Positions 6,046-6,409 of a DNA stretch of 6,409 bases are shown here, one piece after another. This DNA comes from Rhodopirellula sp. GTDB lineage: Bacteria; Planctomycetota; Planctomycetia; Pirellulales; Pirellulaceae. Under the pieces are notes generated by a model, which ran no database searches, had not been told where the DNA came from, and saw only the letters and a program-made list of their open reading frames with translations. The stretch lies in assembly GCA_002712845.1 (NCBI GenBank), contig PAUV01000084.1, positions 12,956 to 19,364 on the forward strand, given 5' to 3'. The position numbers and the translations under genes were made by a program. Each line of letters starts with the position of its first letter. Within the stretch, counting starts at the first letter, position 1.

Positions 6046-6409
6046 GAATGCTCATGCGGCCAGCCACTTCACTCATCGGAGTCAGTAAAGGCAGTCGACC
6101 CTGTGAATCCTTCAGCGTCTCATAAGCCAGGCAGGTCGCACCCGAGTCAATCATCGCCTCAGTCAATTCACGACTGGCAGCGAAATGAAAATAGGTAAAC
6201 AGTAACTGCCCCCGACGTAGAAGCTTAAACTCGGCAGCCTGAGGTTCTTTAACCTTGATGACCAGATCAGCACGACTGAAAAGCTCTTCTGCATTATTGA
6301 CCAGCGTAGCTCCAGCCCGCAAATAATCATGGTCTGCAATACCCGATCCGAGGCCAGCTCCCGCTTGAACCAACACCTGATGCCCTCGACCGACTAAGTC
6401 TTCCACGCC
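6023..6409 (-). CDS. ald: Alanine dehydrogenase, N-terminal part, ending prematurely at a frameshift; 5' end outside the window
   Basis: N-terminal catalytic-domain portion of alanine dehydrogenase. The frame is open to the right edge (a Gly codon precedes the GTG at 6406), and the first visible residues match GVEDLVGRGH of the family, so about 22 residues including the pyruvate-binding Arg of the N-terminus lie outside the window. Counting from the GTG, the catalytic Lys is at 53 (VKEP) and the catalytic His at 74 (FTYFHFA). Their 21-residue spacing equals that of K75 and H96 in M. tuberculosis Ald. The segment LTPMSEVAGRMSIQEGAK (108-125) is also typical. After this Lys the frame reads Ile-Ser-TGA instead of the expected Tyr-Leu-Glu-Arg-Pro. 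That sequence is present one base further on, in the frame of the downstream fragment. The two fragments are one gene; whether it is a true pseudogene, a recoded gene or an error cannot be decided from one sequence. Confidence 0.93.
   Translation of the reverse strand, partial: GVEDLVGRGHQVLVQAGAGLGSGIADHDYLRAGATLVNNAEELFSRADLVIKVKEPQAAEFKLLRRGQLLFTYFHFAASRELTEAMIDSGATCLAYETLKDSQGRLPLLTPMSEVAGRMSIQEGAKIS

Noticed and set aside
1..6409. tRNA or rRNA genes, CRISPR arrays, insertion sequences, phage or defence genes
   Set aside because: None was seen by eye on either strand; the coding content is explained by five ordinary genes.

Overview
The window (6,409 bp, roughly half G+C by eye) is an ordinary bacterial chromosomal stretch, densely coding, with no tRNA, rRNA, insertion sequence, CRISPR array or phage gene that I can see. 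The gene content and the absence of clear Shine-Dalgarno sequences before the three internal genes would fit a planctomycete-type bacterium. That assignment is an inference from style only and is weak.

Layout, left to right. On the + strand: the 3' two-thirds of an RNase R gene (cut by the left edge), a 176-bp gap with GC-rich inverted repeats and a 13-bp palindrome, a multi-pass GT-C/ArnT-like glycosyltransferase, a 127-bp gap, a family-2 polyprenyl-phosphate sugar synthase-like glycosyltransferase with four C-terminal membrane helices, a 112-bp gap, and a class I SAM-dependent methyltransferase. On the - strand, converging on the methyltransferase with only a 39-bp gap, is an alanine dehydrogenase gene that runs off the right edge.

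The three central genes make a plausible envelope-glycan module. The GT2 enzyme could load a sugar onto a polyprenyl phosphate at the inner face of the membrane, the GT-C enzyme could transfer it to an acceptor on the outer face, and the methyltransferase could modify a sugar or lipid. Acceptor and sugar cannot be read from the sequence. RNase R (RNA decay) and alanine dehydrogenase (alanine/pyruvate interconversion) are unrelated housekeeping neighbours.

The most notable observation is in alanine dehydrogenase. It is split into two reading frames by one surplus A in a run of four (+ strand T's at 6031-6034). Removing that base restores a collinear full-length protein in which every known active-site residue falls at the expected spacing. 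A sequencing or assembly error, or a recent null mutation, is the simplest reading. A programmed +1 frameshift is possible but poorly supported. I found no convincing previously undescribed system in this window.
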